DNA from: JAGNXB01 sp964471595
GTDB taxonomy: Bacteria > Bacteroidota > Bacteroidia > Chitinophagales > Saprospiraceae
Direction: 5' to 3'
Assembly (NCBI GenBank): GCA_964471595.1
Contig: CAYYGN010000011.1
Coordinates: 22,469 to 86,468, forward strand
DNA length: 64,000 nt
Shown here: piece by piece, positions 8,017 to 18,279 of the stretch
Layout of the letters: each line of letters starts with the position of its first letter
Position numbering within the stretch: position 1 is the first letter of the stretch
Program-made: the position numbers and the translations under genes
Notes under the pieces: model-generated
Seen by the model: the letters and a program-made list of their open reading frames with translations, nothing else
What the model was told of the DNA's origin: nothing
Databases searched by the model: none

Positions 8017-11000
8017 ATGAGGTATCTGGCGGTTCTTGGGGTATGGGCGGCATGTGCCTGCATGTCGGTCACGTCCGGCCATGTGGCCTTTCATTCCCCC
8101 ATGGTTCGGGATACCATTCCCTCACCGAATTACGGATTCTGGCGCAACGGGCAGGGACAGGATCCCTATATGTTGAAAGATCCGAAGTTTATCGAAAAGA
8201 CGGTGGAGTATGACCCCTCCTCCGGGAACTACCTGCTTTCGGAGCGCATCGGAAACGAGTATTACAATTCACCGACGCAACTCAGTTTCAGCGAATATCT
8301 CGAAAAGCGGGGCAAAGAGCTGGAACAGGAATATTTCGGCAAACTGTCGGGATCCAGCAGCGCGATCAGCAGCCTGGCCGACCGGCAGGATCCCTTTGCC
8401 CGGTTTGATCTGAAAAGCAACCTGTTGGACCGGCTGTTCGGTGGCAACAAAATCGAGATCACCCCCAAAGGGCAGGTCAGCCTTTTTTTCGGGGTCAACT
8501 ACAACAAAACCGACAACCCGATACTGCCGGTACGCCAGCGTTTGCAGGGTGGATTTGATTTCCGGATGGGCATCCAGGTGGATGTCACCGGAAAAATCGG
8601 GGAGAAGCTCAACCTCTCCACCAGTTTCAACAACCAGGCCACCTTCAATTTCGACAACCGCGTCAAGCTGAATTACAACAGCGAGGAGTTTGGCGAGGAC
8701 GACATCATCCAGAAAATCGAAGCGGGTAATGTCAGCCTTCCTTTGCGCAGCAACCTCATCCAGGGCAGCCAGGCTTTGTTCGGTCTTAAAACCGAGATGA
8801 AATTCGGTTACCTGCGTTTGACGGCCCTGGCTTCCCAGCAGCAGTCGCGCCGCAAGGAACTGACCATCCAGGGAGGGGCACAGGTATCGGATTTTGAAGT
8901 GAAGGCCGACCAGTATGACGAGAACCGGAATTTTTTGGTTTCTCATTACAACCGGTTGAATTTCGAGCGTGCACTGGCCAATATTCCCCAGGTCAACAGT
9001 CTTTTTCAAATCACCCGTGTCCAGGTATGGGTGACCAATGACCGCAACGAGACGGAAAATATCCGGGACATTGTCGCACTGGCCGACCTCGGCGAATACG
9101 ATCAATTTACCAATCCCAACGGCGCCCAGCTTTACGGCGCAACCGGACCCAGGAATACGGACATTCTCGGATTGGAATTGCCGGCCAACAACGCCAACGA
9201 CCTGTATGAAATGTTGCGCGGCAATGCCATGGCCCGCCGTCTGGAAACATCCGTGGGCGCTCTGCAGTCCGGCCAGTTTCAAATGGAACAGGCACGTGAT
9301 TTCGAAAAAGTCACGGCCCGCTTGTTGGCCCCTACCGAATTCACGTTGGATGAAACGATGGCCAAGCTGGGATTCATCCAGATCACGACCAACCTGAAGC
9401 CGCAGGATGTGCTCGGGATTGCTTACGAATTCACCTACAACGGACGGCATTATCAGGTTGGGGAATTTGCCGATGACATTCCCTACAATCAGATCGAACC
9501 CAATGTCTTGTTCGTCAAAATGCTGAAGAGCATTACGCAAAGGACGGATGTTCCGCTCTGGGACCTGATGATGAAAAACGTGTACAACATCGGAGCCTAC
9601 AACGTCAGTCAGGAGGACTTCCGGCTGGACATTTATTACGAGGATCCGGGAGAGGGCATCAAACGATTCCTGCCGGCCTCCAATCTCTCGGGTGTGCCGT
9701 TGATCCGTGTGTTGAACATGGACAAGCTCAATGTCCAGCGCGATCCCCAGGCAGACGGAATATTCGATTTCATTCCCGGGATCACCATTTTCCCCCAGAA
9801 TGGCCGGATTATGTTCCCCAAGCTGGAACCATTCGGTAAGGCATTGTCGGACCAGATTACCGATCCGTTGTTGGCGGCCCAATATTCATTCCCTGATCTG
9901 TACGACACCATTCTTGTGCGCGCCCGGGAAGTCCTGGATAAAAACCGGTTTGTCATCAAAGGCACCTACAAGACCAGCGTGACGTCAAGGATTTCCCTGG
10001 GGGCATTCAATTTGCCGCGGGGGTCATTGCGTGTGACGGCGGGAGGCACCATCCTGCGGGAAAACGAGGACTACATTGTGGACTACAATGTCGGTCAGAT
10101 TACCATTCTCAATGAAGCTTACCTGAAGGCGGCGACCCCAATTCAGGTATCGTTCGAAGACAATACGCTTTTCGGATTTCAGATCCGCACGATGGTGGGT
10201 TTGAGGGCCGACTACGAGAAAAGCGAAAATTTCAGGGTAGGGGCCACCTTCCTGCAATTGTTCGAGCGACCGCCTACCTTCAAAGTGAATATTGGTGATG
10301 ACCCGATCAACAATAAAGTGTACGGGCTGGATTTTGCCTTCAACCAGGAGGTTCCGTGGCTGACAAGGGCGGTGGACGCCATTCCTTTTATTGATACCAA
10401 GGCCAAGTCGACGATTCAGGTATCGGCCGAGGGAGCCCTTTTGCAGCCTGGACATGCCAGGGCCATCAACGAGGGTCAGGACAAGGGTGGTGTAGTGTAT
10501 GTGGATGATTTTGAAGGCAGCACCGCCAATTTGCCTATCCACATCCCTAGTACGCAATGGGTGATTGCCAGTGTACCCCAGGATGCGGGCACGGGCACGA
10601 CCGAGCGTTTTCCTGAGGCCAAGCTGAGTAATTCTACGGTGAGCGGGGTCAATCGTGCCATGGTCAACTGGTATCAGATTGACCCGAGTGTACGGACAGG
10701 TGGCGCTCCTCAGGATCCTTATCAATCCTACGTGGACAGGACCGAAGTATTTCCCAACCAGCAGGTACAACTGGGTACGAATACCGAATTGCGCACCCTT
10801 GATTTGAGATATTATCCGGAGGTGCGCGGCCCCTACAATTTTGATCTTCCCAACGGAACGGATTATTCGGATGGCATCCTGCCGAACGGGTTGTTGCGGA
10901 GTCCGGAAAAGCGCTGGGGAGGCATCATGCGGGATCTGACGACGACCGACTGGGAACAAGCCAATATCGGTTATGTGGAAATGTGGATGCTTTCTCCATT

Positions 11001-14000
11001 TCTCAATGGCAACGACGGCAATCCGGGCAAGCTGGTCATCAACATCGGCAACGTGTCCGAAGACATCCTCCGGGACGGGCGCAAGGCCTTTGAACAGGGA
11101 CTGCCCACCAACCGGAATCCGACATCGGTGGACACCACCTCCTGGGGCCGTATCCCGGCCAACCGGCAAATCAACGTCGCGTTGGATCCCGATCCGGAAG
11201 GGCAGCGCCAGCAGGACCTGGGACTGGACGGACTTGACAATTCCGGCGAATTGGCGGTATTTCAGGATATCCTCGACCAGTACCGGGGTTATTTGCAGGC
11301 CCAGGTCATGGCCGCCATCGAGGCCGACCCCTCCAATGACGATTATATCGCTTACCGGGACAGCCGGTTCGGCAACAGCTCCAACATATTTGATCGCTAT
11401 CGCGGATTCAACGGATTGGAAGGCAATTCGGCCCAGCCGCCAACCAATGACGGATTTACCACAGCCAGCCGGTTTCTTCCCGACATGGAGGACATCAACC
11501 GGGATGGTACGATGAACGAGTCGGAGGCGTATTTCGAATACGAAATTCCTTTGATCGACGACGGCATGGGCGGGCTCCAGTTTAACCAGTTTGTGGTGGA
11601 ATCCCTGGAAGGGGAGCAGGGCCGGATTTGGTACCGGATCAAAATTCCTGTCGATCAATTTACCAAGCGGGTCAACAACATCGCCGATTACCGGGCCATG
11701 CGGTTTATCCGTATGTACATGACGGAATTTAAACAACCCGTCACGCTGCGGTTTGCGGAAATCAGTATGGTGCGCAACCAATGGCGGATTTACGAGCGGA
11801 TACAGAATTCCGTCGGTGAACCAGAATTCGACAAACCGTTGTTTGACGTAAACGCCGTGAATATCGAGCGGAATTCGGAAAACCGGCCGTTCGGCTATCA
11901 CCTGCCTCCCGGTATCGAAAGGGAGAACAACGCAGGACTTTTCCCCAATTTATTGCAGAACGAGCAAGCACTCAGTCTTGCTTTTTGCGGATTGGGGCAG
12001 AGCAACGGGGGATTCAAAGGCATTTACAAGCTGGTGAATCTCGACATGCGGGTGTATGAGCGCATGAAGATGTTCGTGCATCTGCAGGAGGGATTTGTTC
12101 CCGGATTGGGTGAAACCCGGGACCAGTTCAAAGATGGAGACATCAGCATTTTCATCCGGTTCGGAAGTGATTTCGAGTCCAATTATTACGAATACGAGAT
12201 TCCTTTGAGTGTTTCCAAACTGGAGACGGCGCCTGGATACGACGACAGTGATTACCGGAGGTATATTTGGCCAGCGCAAAACGAAATCGATTTTGCCTTG
12301 TCCTTTTTCAAGGATCTCAAACTGAAGCGCAACAGTCAGAATGTCGGCTTGGGCGCCGTGTATGAGGAAGAAATTATCCGGACGGTATCCGGACAGGATT
12401 ATATCCACAAAGCACGGGTTAAGGGCAATCCGAATATCGGATTGGTCCGCGGTGTCATGGTGGGCATCAAAAACAATGACGTCAATGCGCACTGCGGAGC
12501 GGTTTGGATCAACGAATTGCGTTTGACCGGTTTGGACAACCGGGGAGGCTATGCGGCTACGGCAAGGATGCAGGCACAATTGGCGGATCTCGGACGGCTG
12601 GATGTGGCGGCCAATTATTCCAGTATCGGATACGGGGCGCTTGATCAGAAAGTGCAGCAACGGTCGCGTAAGGCAGATATCAATTACGATATTGCCGGTA
12701 CTTTGGAACTCAGCAAATTCCTTCCCGACAAATGGAACCTGAGCATTCCGTTTTACGCGCAGTACAGCAATACGACGAGTACGCCCGAATTCGATCCATA
12801 TGATCTGGATATTCCACTCAAACAAAAGCTTTCCATTATCGGCGATGAAGCGGTGAGGGATTCGGTCGAATCCGCAGCCATTACCCGTACGCAGATCCGG
12901 AGTTACAATTTTACCAATGTCCGGAAAGGACGCGGATCGGCCGATCGTAAACCCATGCCCTGGGATATCGAGAATTTCGCCTTCAATTATGCCTGGTCGG
13001 AGACCGTCAAACAGGACCCGATCATCAGCCGGGATGCACTTGAGGTGCAGAATGGAGGATTCAACTATTCCTACGGGGTCAAAGTCAAGTATATCGAACC
13101 ATTCAAAAAAGTCATCAAAAGCAGTAAATACCTCGGACTTGTCCGCGATATCAATTTCAACCTGGTGCCCAACAATTTCACGTTCAACACCGTCATGGAC
13201 CGACGCTTTGGCGTGACTACCTATCGGTTTGCCGGAACGGATCCTGCGTTGAACACATTTTACAACAAGCAGTGGTGGTGGGACCGTACTTACAATCTCC
13301 AGTGGGATTTTACCAAATCTCTCAAGATGACCTTCAATGCCCAAAACAGGGCAGTGGTCGATGAATTGCCGGAATTTCAGGATTCAGGGACTCCTACACC
13401 TTCCCAGGCCAAGAAGGATGAAATATGGCGCAATATTCAAAATCTGGGCAGGACCAAGGATTACAACCACAATTTCAGTCTGAATTATACCGTGCCCATG
13501 AAGAGCATTCCCTTTATGGACTGGATCAGTCTTCGTGCCCAATACGATGGGTTGTACAGTTTCAATACGGCTTCGCTGAATGTGGACTCGCTGGGTAATG
13601 TCATTCGCAACGGCAACACCAGGAGGCTGAATGCGGATCTCAACTTCGAAGCCCTGTACAGCCAGTGGAATTACCTCGACCAGATCCAGGGGAAGAAGGG
13701 CCGTACGGCGCCCGGTCGCCCGGCTCCGAATGTCCAATCCCGGAAGTTGGGTAGTCAGTTGCCCGACGGTGAAGAAAAAAAGGATGGCGAAGGGGAAGAC
13801 AAGAAGAAGAAAAAGAGGGAAGGACCAACCCGTTGGGAGAAAATTCTGATCCGTCCGTTGCTTTCCCTTCGCCGGGCGCGGGTGGATTATCAGGAACAAT
13901 TTACCAACACGGTACCCGGATATACGCCTCCTTCCCGCATTATGGGGATGAACGAGTTTAATTCACCCGGTTGGGGATTCATCTCCGGATACCAGGCGCC

Positions 14001-15210
14001 CACCACCTCATGGCTGGACCAGGCTGCTGCGAGTAACTGGATCACGGACAATGTATGGTTGAACCAAAATGTGGAGCGGACCTATCAACAGCAATTGCGC
14101 GGTACCGTGACCCTGGAGCCGATCAACCAGTTCCGCGTGGATGTGGATTTCCAGCGCACCTACAACGAGTCGTACTTCGAGCTGTTCAAAATCAGGGAAC
14201 CTGGCGAATCCTTTACGCACAATCCCATTCAAAACATCGGCACCTACAATATTTCCTATTTGTCCTTCAAGACACTTTTCAGGAGTGATGACGGAGCCCG
14301 GGAATTGTTTGACCAGTTCCAGCAAAACCGGGAAATCATTTCCCAGCGACTGGGAACAGGCAATCACCCGGTCGATGCAGGGTATACGACCGGATACGGC
14401 AAACGGCAAATGAGTGTGTTGATTTCGTCATTCATTGCCACCTATACGGGACAGGATCCCCAGACATCCCCTTTGTTTGACGAACTATTCAATTATGTAC
14501 CCCGGCCCAACTGGAAATTGAGCTATGACGGACTGGCCAAGTTGCCGGGCATGAGTGATATTTTCTCTTCGTTCCGTATCACCCATGGTTACCGGTCCAC
14601 ATTAACGGTCAATTCCTTCCAGTCGGATTATGCCGATTTCGATCCCGCCAATCCCGATCGCCTCAATCCGGAAAGTCTGAACTATTACTCCGAATTCATT
14701 ATTCCGGACGTGGTCATTACGGAGCAGTTTGCCCCATTGATCGGTATCGACATGCGCACCAAATCCGGACTGACCCTCGGTGTCAATTACAATACCAGCA
14801 GGAACCTGCAATTATTGCTGAATGATCCCCAGTTGCCGGAGACAAAGGCAACGGATATTTCCGTCAATTTGTCCTATGTCATCAAGGGTGTCAAAATACC
14901 TTTCCTGTATTTTGGAGCCGACAAGAGGGATCGCAAAAACAAACCGGGGCAGGATCTCACCATCCAGTTGAACACCAGTTTCCGGGATGATATCCAATTG
15001 AATCATCAGATTGATACGGAAGAAGTCATCTCTATTCCCGCGCGCGGAAATCGCGCCATACGCATCAATCCCACGATCGATTATCCCCTGAATGACCGGA
15101 TCCGGCTGCAGTTGAGGTATGAATACACGCAAAACAAGCCCAAGACCTTCAACGGATTCAAGACGACGACCAATGTGGGCGGGATCAATGTGATTTTTAC
15201 GCTGAATTGA
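8017..15210 (+). CDS. sprA: SprA, type IX secretion translocon / gliding motility protein
   Basis: A 2397-residue outer-membrane protein with an N-terminal signal peptide (hydrophobic residues about 3-20). Its size, long runs of alternating beta-strand sequence rich in Tyr, Asn and aromatic residues, the early phrase NPILPVRQRLQGGFDF and the C-terminal beta-rich end ending in VIFTLN fit SprA (Sov in Porphyromonas). SprA forms the very large 36-strand barrel through which type IX cargo crosses the outer membrane. A charged Lys/Glu-rich linker lies near residues 1925-1945. ruvA upstream of sprA is a common Bacteroidota neighbourhood. Cargo with matching sorting tails occurs at 32.2 and 61.8 kb. 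Confidence 0.95.
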   Translation: MRYLAVLGVWAACACMSVTSGHVAFHSPMVRDTIPSPNYGFWRNGQGQDPYMLKDPKFIEKTVEYDPSSGNYLLSERIGNEYYNSPTQLSFSEYLEKRGKELEQEYFGKLSGSSSAISSLADRQDPFARFDLKSNLLDRLFGGNKIEITPKGQVSLFFGVNYNKTDNPILPVRQRLQGGFDFRMGIQVDVTGKIGEKLNLSTSFNNQATFNFDNRVKLNYNSEEFGEDDIIQKIEAGNVSLPLRSNLIQGSQALFGLKTEMKFGYLRLTALASQQQSRRKELTIQGGAQVSDFEVKADQYDENRNFLVSHYNRLNFERALANIPQVNSLFQITRVQVWVTNDRNETENIRDIVALADLGEYDQFTNPNGAQLYGATGPRNTDILGLELPANNANDLYEMLRGNAMARRLETSVGALQSGQFQMEQARDFEKVTARLLAPTEFTLDETMAKLGFIQITTNLKPQDVLGIAYEFTYNGRHYQVGEFADDIPYNQIEPNVLFVKMLKSITQRTDVPLWDLMMKNVYNIGAYNVSQEDFRLDIYYEDPGEGIKRFLPASNLSGVPLIRVLNMDKLNVQRDPQADGIFDFIPGITIFPQNGRIMFPKLEPFGKALSDQITDPLLAAQYSFPDLYDTILVRAREVLDKNRFVIKGTYKTSVTSRISLGAFNLPRGSLRVTAGGTILRENEDYIVDYNVGQITILNEAYLKAATPIQVSFEDNTLFGFQIRTMVGLRADYEKSENFRVGATFLQLFERPPTFKVNIGDDPINNKVYGLDFAFNQEVPWLTRAVDAIPFIDTKAKSTIQVSAEGALLQPGHARAINEGQDKGGVVYVDDFEGSTANLPIHIPSTQWVIASVPQDAGTGTTERFPEAKLSNSTVSGVNRAMVNWYQIDPSVRTGGAPQDPYQSYVDRTEVFPNQQVQLGTNTELRTLDLRYYPEVRGPYNFDLPNGTDYSDGILPNGLLRSPEKRWGGIMRDLTTTDWEQANIGYVEMWMLSPFLNGNDGNPGKLVINIGNVSEDILRDGRKAFEQGLPTNRNPTSVDTTSWGRIPANRQINVALDPDPEGQRQQDLGLDGLDNSGELAVFQDILDQYRGYLQAQVMAAIEADPSNDDYIAYRDSRFGNSSNIFDRYRGFNGLEGNSAQPPTNDGFTTASRFLPDMEDINRDGTMNESEAYFEYEIPLIDDGMGGLQFNQFVVESLEGEQGRIWYRIKIPVDQFTKRVNNIADYRAMRFIRMYMTEFKQPVTLRFAEISMVRNQWRIYERIQNSVGEPEFDKPLFDVNAVNIERNSENRPFGYHLPPGIERENNAGLFPNLLQNEQALSLAFCGLGQSNGGFKGIYKLVNLDMRVYERMKMFVHLQEGFVPGLGETRDQFKDGDISIFIRFGSDFESNYYEYEIPLSVSKLETAPGYDDSDYRRYIWPAQNEIDFALSFFKDLKLKRNSQNVGLGAVYEEEIIRTVSGQDYIHKARVKGNPNIGLVRGVMVGIKNNDVNAHCGAVWINELRLTGLDNRGGYAATARMQAQLADLGRLDVAANYSSIGYGALDQKVQQRSRKADINYDIAGTLELSKFLPDKWNLSIPFYAQYSNTTSTPEFDPYDLDIPLKQKLSIIGDEAVRDSVESAAITRTQIRSYNFTNVRKGRGSADRKPMPWDIENFAFNYAWSETVKQDPIISRDALEVQNGGFNYSYGVKVKYIEPFKKVIKSSKYLGLVRDINFNLVPNNFTFNTVMDRRFGVTTYRFAGTDPALNTFYNKQWWWDRTYNLQWDFTKSLKMTFNAQNRAVVDELPEFQDSGTPTPSQAKKDEIWRNIQNLGRTKDYNHNFSLNYTVPMKSIPFMDWISLRAQYDGLYSFNTASLNVDSLGNVIRNGNTRRLNADLNFEALYSQWNYLDQIQGKKGRTAPGRPAPNVQSRKLGSQLPDGEEKKDGEGEDKKKKKREGPTRWEKILIRPLLSLRRARVDYQEQFTNTVPGYTPPSRIMGMNEFNSPGWGFISGYQAPTTSWLDQAAASNWITDNVWLNQNVERTYQQQLRGTVTLEPINQFRVDVDFQRTYNESYFELFKIREPGESFTHNPIQNIGTYNISYLSFKTLFRSDDGARELFDQFQQNREIISQRLGTGNHPVDAGYTTGYGKRQMSVLISSFIATYTGQDPQTSPLFDELFNYVPRPNWKLSYDGLAKLPGMSDIFSSFRITHGYRSTLTVNSFQSDYADFDPANPDRLNPESLNYYSEFIIPDVVITEQFAPLIGIDMRTKSGLTLGVNYNTSRNLQLLLNDPQLPETKATDISVNLSYVIKGVKIPFLYFGADKRDRKNKPGQDLTIQLNTSFRDDIQLNHQIDTEEVISIPARGNRAIRINPTIDYPLNDRIRLQLRYEYTQNKPKTFNGFKTTTNVGGINVIFTLN

Positions 15211-15217
15211 TCCTGTT

Positions 15218-17119
15218 TCAGCGGACGTATTCCCAGGCGGAACGCCAGGCGCCGGTGTCTTCACAATGCCGGAGAAATGCTTCATAGAAGGGGTCTTGTC
15301 CGATGGTGGCGCTGTCCCCGATGACGACCAATTGACGGCGGGCGCGGGTCATGGCTACATTCATGCGCCGGTAGTCTTTCAAAAAGCCTATTTCCGAGCG
15401 GTCATTGGACCTGACGAGACTGAGGATCACGATATCGGTCTCCTGTCCCTGAAAGCCGTCAATGGTCTGGACGGAGAGGGGCAAGTGCGCATAGGCCCCA
15501 TTGACCAGCAGGACCTCCCTGAGGTGTTCCACCTGCTCGCGGTAGGGCGAAAGGATCATGATTTCCGGGGGAGGTTGCTCATGGGTGAGCAGAGAATCCA
15601 GATGGCAGGTGATCAAAACGCCTTCATCCGGATTACTCAGAGACCGGGAAACGGTATGGAGGCGTTCGTCGAACCCGCAACCGGCTGTATCGACAAACAG
15701 CAGGGGAGGGAAGGTGCTGTCATCCGGTTGATTTTTCAGGAGAGCCGGTGCGGATTGGAGTTGTCCGCCGTAGAAATAATGGTTGGAGAAGGCCATGATG
15801 GCCGGTTGCATGCGGTATTGGAGATTAAGCAATTGCACAAAGGGGAAATGGGGAAGAAGCCGCTCCATGAGGGTGCGTGATAATCCATCCCTGGCGGCAT
15901 CCGCGGATTTGACCGTAGGCGGCAGCTGAAAAGGGTCACCGGCCAGGATGACCCTCTCTACGCGATCGAGGGGAATCCACAGGGCGGGCTCAAGCGCTTG
16001 TGCCGCCTCATCGACCACCAGTGTTTGGAACCGTCGTTTTTCCAACAGGGGATGGGATGCCCCGGTAAGGGTGGCAGCAATCACCTGTGCGTTGTCGAGG
16101 ATCTGGTCCACCAGCCGGTCTTCCAGGTGTCTGGCCCACTCTTCCAATTCACGGGCTTCCTTATAACCGGCCTGGCGCTCCGATTTGGCCACTTGATCGA
16201 AGGAACGCCGGAAACGCCCTGCTTTTTTTCTCGCTTCAGCGGCCTGGATCCGGATTTTCCGGATTTCCCGATTTTCGGAGTGAGCGGCCACGCGGGCATC
16301 CAGGGTCAGTCGGACCACCTCTTCATCCACACGTGAGATATGGCCCAAGCGCACTACCCGCAGGCCGGCCGCATCAAGTCTTTCAGCCAGGACATCGGTC
16401 GCCGTATTGGAGGGGGCACAGACGAGCACGCGCGTTTCTCGTTCCGTAAGCCGGGCAATGGCGGCAACCAGCGTGGTCGTTTTCCCGGTTCCGGGAGGGC
16501 CGTGGACGAGAAAGGCGTCTTTGGCCGCCTGTATGCCCCGGACGGCAGCGATCTGGGCATCGTTGAGGGTGGGTTCCGGATCGCCGGCAACGGCATCTGC
16601 CGGCAAAGATTCCGCAGGGCGCATGCCGGCAAAGATTTCCCTGAATTTGGACAGTGTGCCCGATCGGGCTGTCAAGGCGCGTGCCAGGGCCTTTTCCATT
16701 TCCTGGTAGGTACGTAGGTCAAAATCCAGGTCCACACCCAGGGCGCCTGCCGTCAGCCAGTCGGGAAGATCCTGGACATGCAGGATGATCTGCATGCGGG
16801 TATCAGTGGCGTAATGGATCACACCATTCAGCCGGGGATTTCCCATATGGGCGGCAAGGGTATAAAAGGTGGCAGGGGCGCCGGCTTTGAGACGGGAGTT
16901 GTTGGGCGATGCCGAGGTGCGCTGCACCGTCACCTGCACTTTGTCACCGATCGTAAAGCCGGTCTTCACGACGGTTATGGGATACCAGGAAAGACCCAGG
17001 CGGACACGGTCGGCCAGCGTCATTCCGGTCACCTGCTCCTGCCAGGCCACATAATCCGCCTCTTTTTCCCGGGTGAGCAGATGCTGGAGGTGTTGGAGGT
17101 ATTCGATGCCGGGGTCCAT
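15218..17119 (-). CDS. SF1 DNA/RNA helicase (UPF1/IGHMBP2-like)
   Basis: A 633-residue superfamily 1 helicase. It has Walker A GPPGTGKTTT near residue 205, Walker B-type VVDEAAQA, motif III GDPFQLPPTV, motif IV-region QYRMQPAI, and the late motifs TIDGFQGQE and MNVAMTRARRQ. The order and spacing fit the DNA2/NAM7/UPF1 group. The exact substrate is not predictable. I start at the ATG at 17119 because homologous sequence (IEYLQHLQHLLTRE) begins there; an ATG at 17203 would add 28 unsupported residues. It is convergent with sprA, with only 7 nt between stop codons. Confidence 0.9.
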   Translation of the reverse strand: MDPGIEYLQHLQHLLTREKEADYVAWQEQVTGMTLADRVRLGLSWYPITVVKTGFTIGDKVQVTVQRTSASPNNSRLKAGAPATFYTLAAHMGNPRLNGVIHYATDTRMQIILHVQDLPDWLTAGALGVDLDFDLRTYQEMEKALARALTARSGTLSKFREIFAGMRPAESLPADAVAGDPEPTLNDAQIAAVRGIQAAKDAFLVHGPPGTGKTTTLVAAIARLTERETRVLVCAPSNTATDVLAERLDAAGLRVVRLGHISRVDEEVVRLTLDARVAAHSENREIRKIRIQAAEARKKAGRFRRSFDQVAKSERQAGYKEARELEEWARHLEDRLVDQILDNAQVIAATLTGASHPLLEKRRFQTLVVDEAAQALEPALWIPLDRVERVILAGDPFQLPPTVKSADAARDGLSRTLMERLLPHFPFVQLLNLQYRMQPAIMAFSNHYFYGGQLQSAPALLKNQPDDSTFPPLLFVDTAGCGFDERLHTVSRSLSNPDEGVLITCHLDSLLTHEQPPPEIMILSPYREQVEHLREVLLVNGAYAHLPLSVQTIDGFQGQETDIVILSLVRSNDRSEIGFLKDYRRMNVAMTRARRQLVVIGDSATIGQDPFYEAFLRHCEDTGAWRSAWEYVR

Positions 17120-17212
17120 GGGTCGGAATGGTCCGATCGGGTTTAGGGGTGAAAGGTAAAGTCGGGACAATGCCCAACCGTCATCAACAGAATTTTCATG
17201 CAAAAGATGCTG

Positions 17213-18277
17213 TCAGGCCCGATGAGGATCCATCGCTTCTCCCTCGGGATCCGACAACAGAGTGGCCAGGCGGCTTTTGACGTCCTTATCGCAGAAGGCC
17301 GCCTCGATGGCCATCAAATTGGTTTGCTGAAAATCGCAGGAGGTCCAGCCGAAGGCTTCCCGGACAAGACGGTATTCCCGGGTGAGGTTGGTTTGCGAAA
17401 TCCCCCTGCCGTCCGTGGAAATGCTGAGTGGAATCCCGGCCCGGTACAATTGGTCAATGGGGTGGTCCTGCATCCGCTTTACCACCCGGGTCTGGATATT
17501 GCTGCCCGGACATATTTCGAGATGGATCCGGCGGTCGGCCAGTTCCCTCACCAAATCGGGGTCTTCGACACTGCGGACGCCATGTCCGATCCGTTGGGGT
17601 TGGAGCAGTCGCAGGGTCTCCCGCACACTTTCGGGCCCGCGTGCTTCGCCGGCGTGGGCCGTACAAGGCATGTTTTCTTCTTGGGCAAGCCGGAAGGCAG
17701 GGACATGGGGTGCCAGACCGTAGCCCGACTCGTCACCGGCGAGATCCAAACCCGCTACGCCATCCCGGCGAAAATCGAGGGCAAGTCGTGCCGTAGCCAG
17801 GCTTTCATCGGCACGAAAGGAGCGCAATGTGCAAAATATCAGACGAAGGGTGACGCCCGAAACCGACTCCTGCTCCCGGGCGCAACGGCAGACGGTATGG
17901 GCCACCTGGCGGGGGGAAAGTCCCCGGCGCGTGTGAAGGAGGGGGGCGAAGCGGATTTCGGCATAGATCACCTGGTCCCTTTGGAGGTCGGCAACGAGTG
18001 CCTGAAAGGCTGTCTCCAGGGCATGTTCCGTCTGGAGCAGGTCAATAGCCGGGTTTACGGTATCCAGAAAATGGGTCAGGTCGCGGCATAAGGGAGGAGC
18101 TACCCATCGCTCCCGGAAGGCTTCGGGTGTCAGGTCGGGGATCAACTGCTTGGCGGCCGGGTAGAGCAGAGAGGTATCGAGATGGACATGGAGTTCTACC
18201 CTGGGGTGCGCCAGGCGGGTAGAGGGATCAGCCTGGTGGGGCAACAACGCGGGAGAGCGGTGAGATTCGGGGTCCAT
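17213..18277 (-). CDS. add: Adenosine deaminase
   Basis: A 354-residue metal-dependent purine deaminase that converts adenosine to inosine. The metal ligands are visible as HVH (H30 and H32) in VELHVHL, the HAGEA motif holds a His and the catalytic Glu, and IGHGV holds another active-site His. The usual TDD zinc/substrate motif reads TDG, so the second acidic residue is Gly; related bacterial enzymes also vary there, but it leaves a little doubt about the exact substrate. The ATG at 18277 starts 3 nt after the stop of the upstream thioredoxin-like gene, suggesting co-transcription. Confidence 0.88.
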   Translation of the reverse strand: MDPESHRSPALLPHQADPSTRLAHPRVELHVHLDTSLLYPAAKQLIPDLTPEAFRERWVAPPLCRDLTHFLDTVNPAIDLLQTEHALETAFQALVADLQRDQVIYAEIRFAPLLHTRRGLSPRQVAHTVCRCAREQESVSGVTLRLIFCTLRSFRADESLATARLALDFRRDGVAGLDLAGDESGYGLAPHVPAFRLAQEENMPCTAHAGEARGPESVRETLRLLQPQRIGHGVRSVEDPDLVRELADRRIHLEICPGSNIQTRVVKRMQDHPIDQLYRAGIPLSISTDGRGISQTNLTREYRLVREAFGWTSCDFQQTNLMAIEAAFCDKDVKSRLATLLSDPEGEAMDPHRA

Positions 18278-18279
18278 GA

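Noticed and set aside
8269..11901. Two long minus-strand open frames (8269-9882 and 10024-11901) under sprA
   Set aside because: Antisense shadows of sprA without recognisable motifs, signal peptides or start signals.
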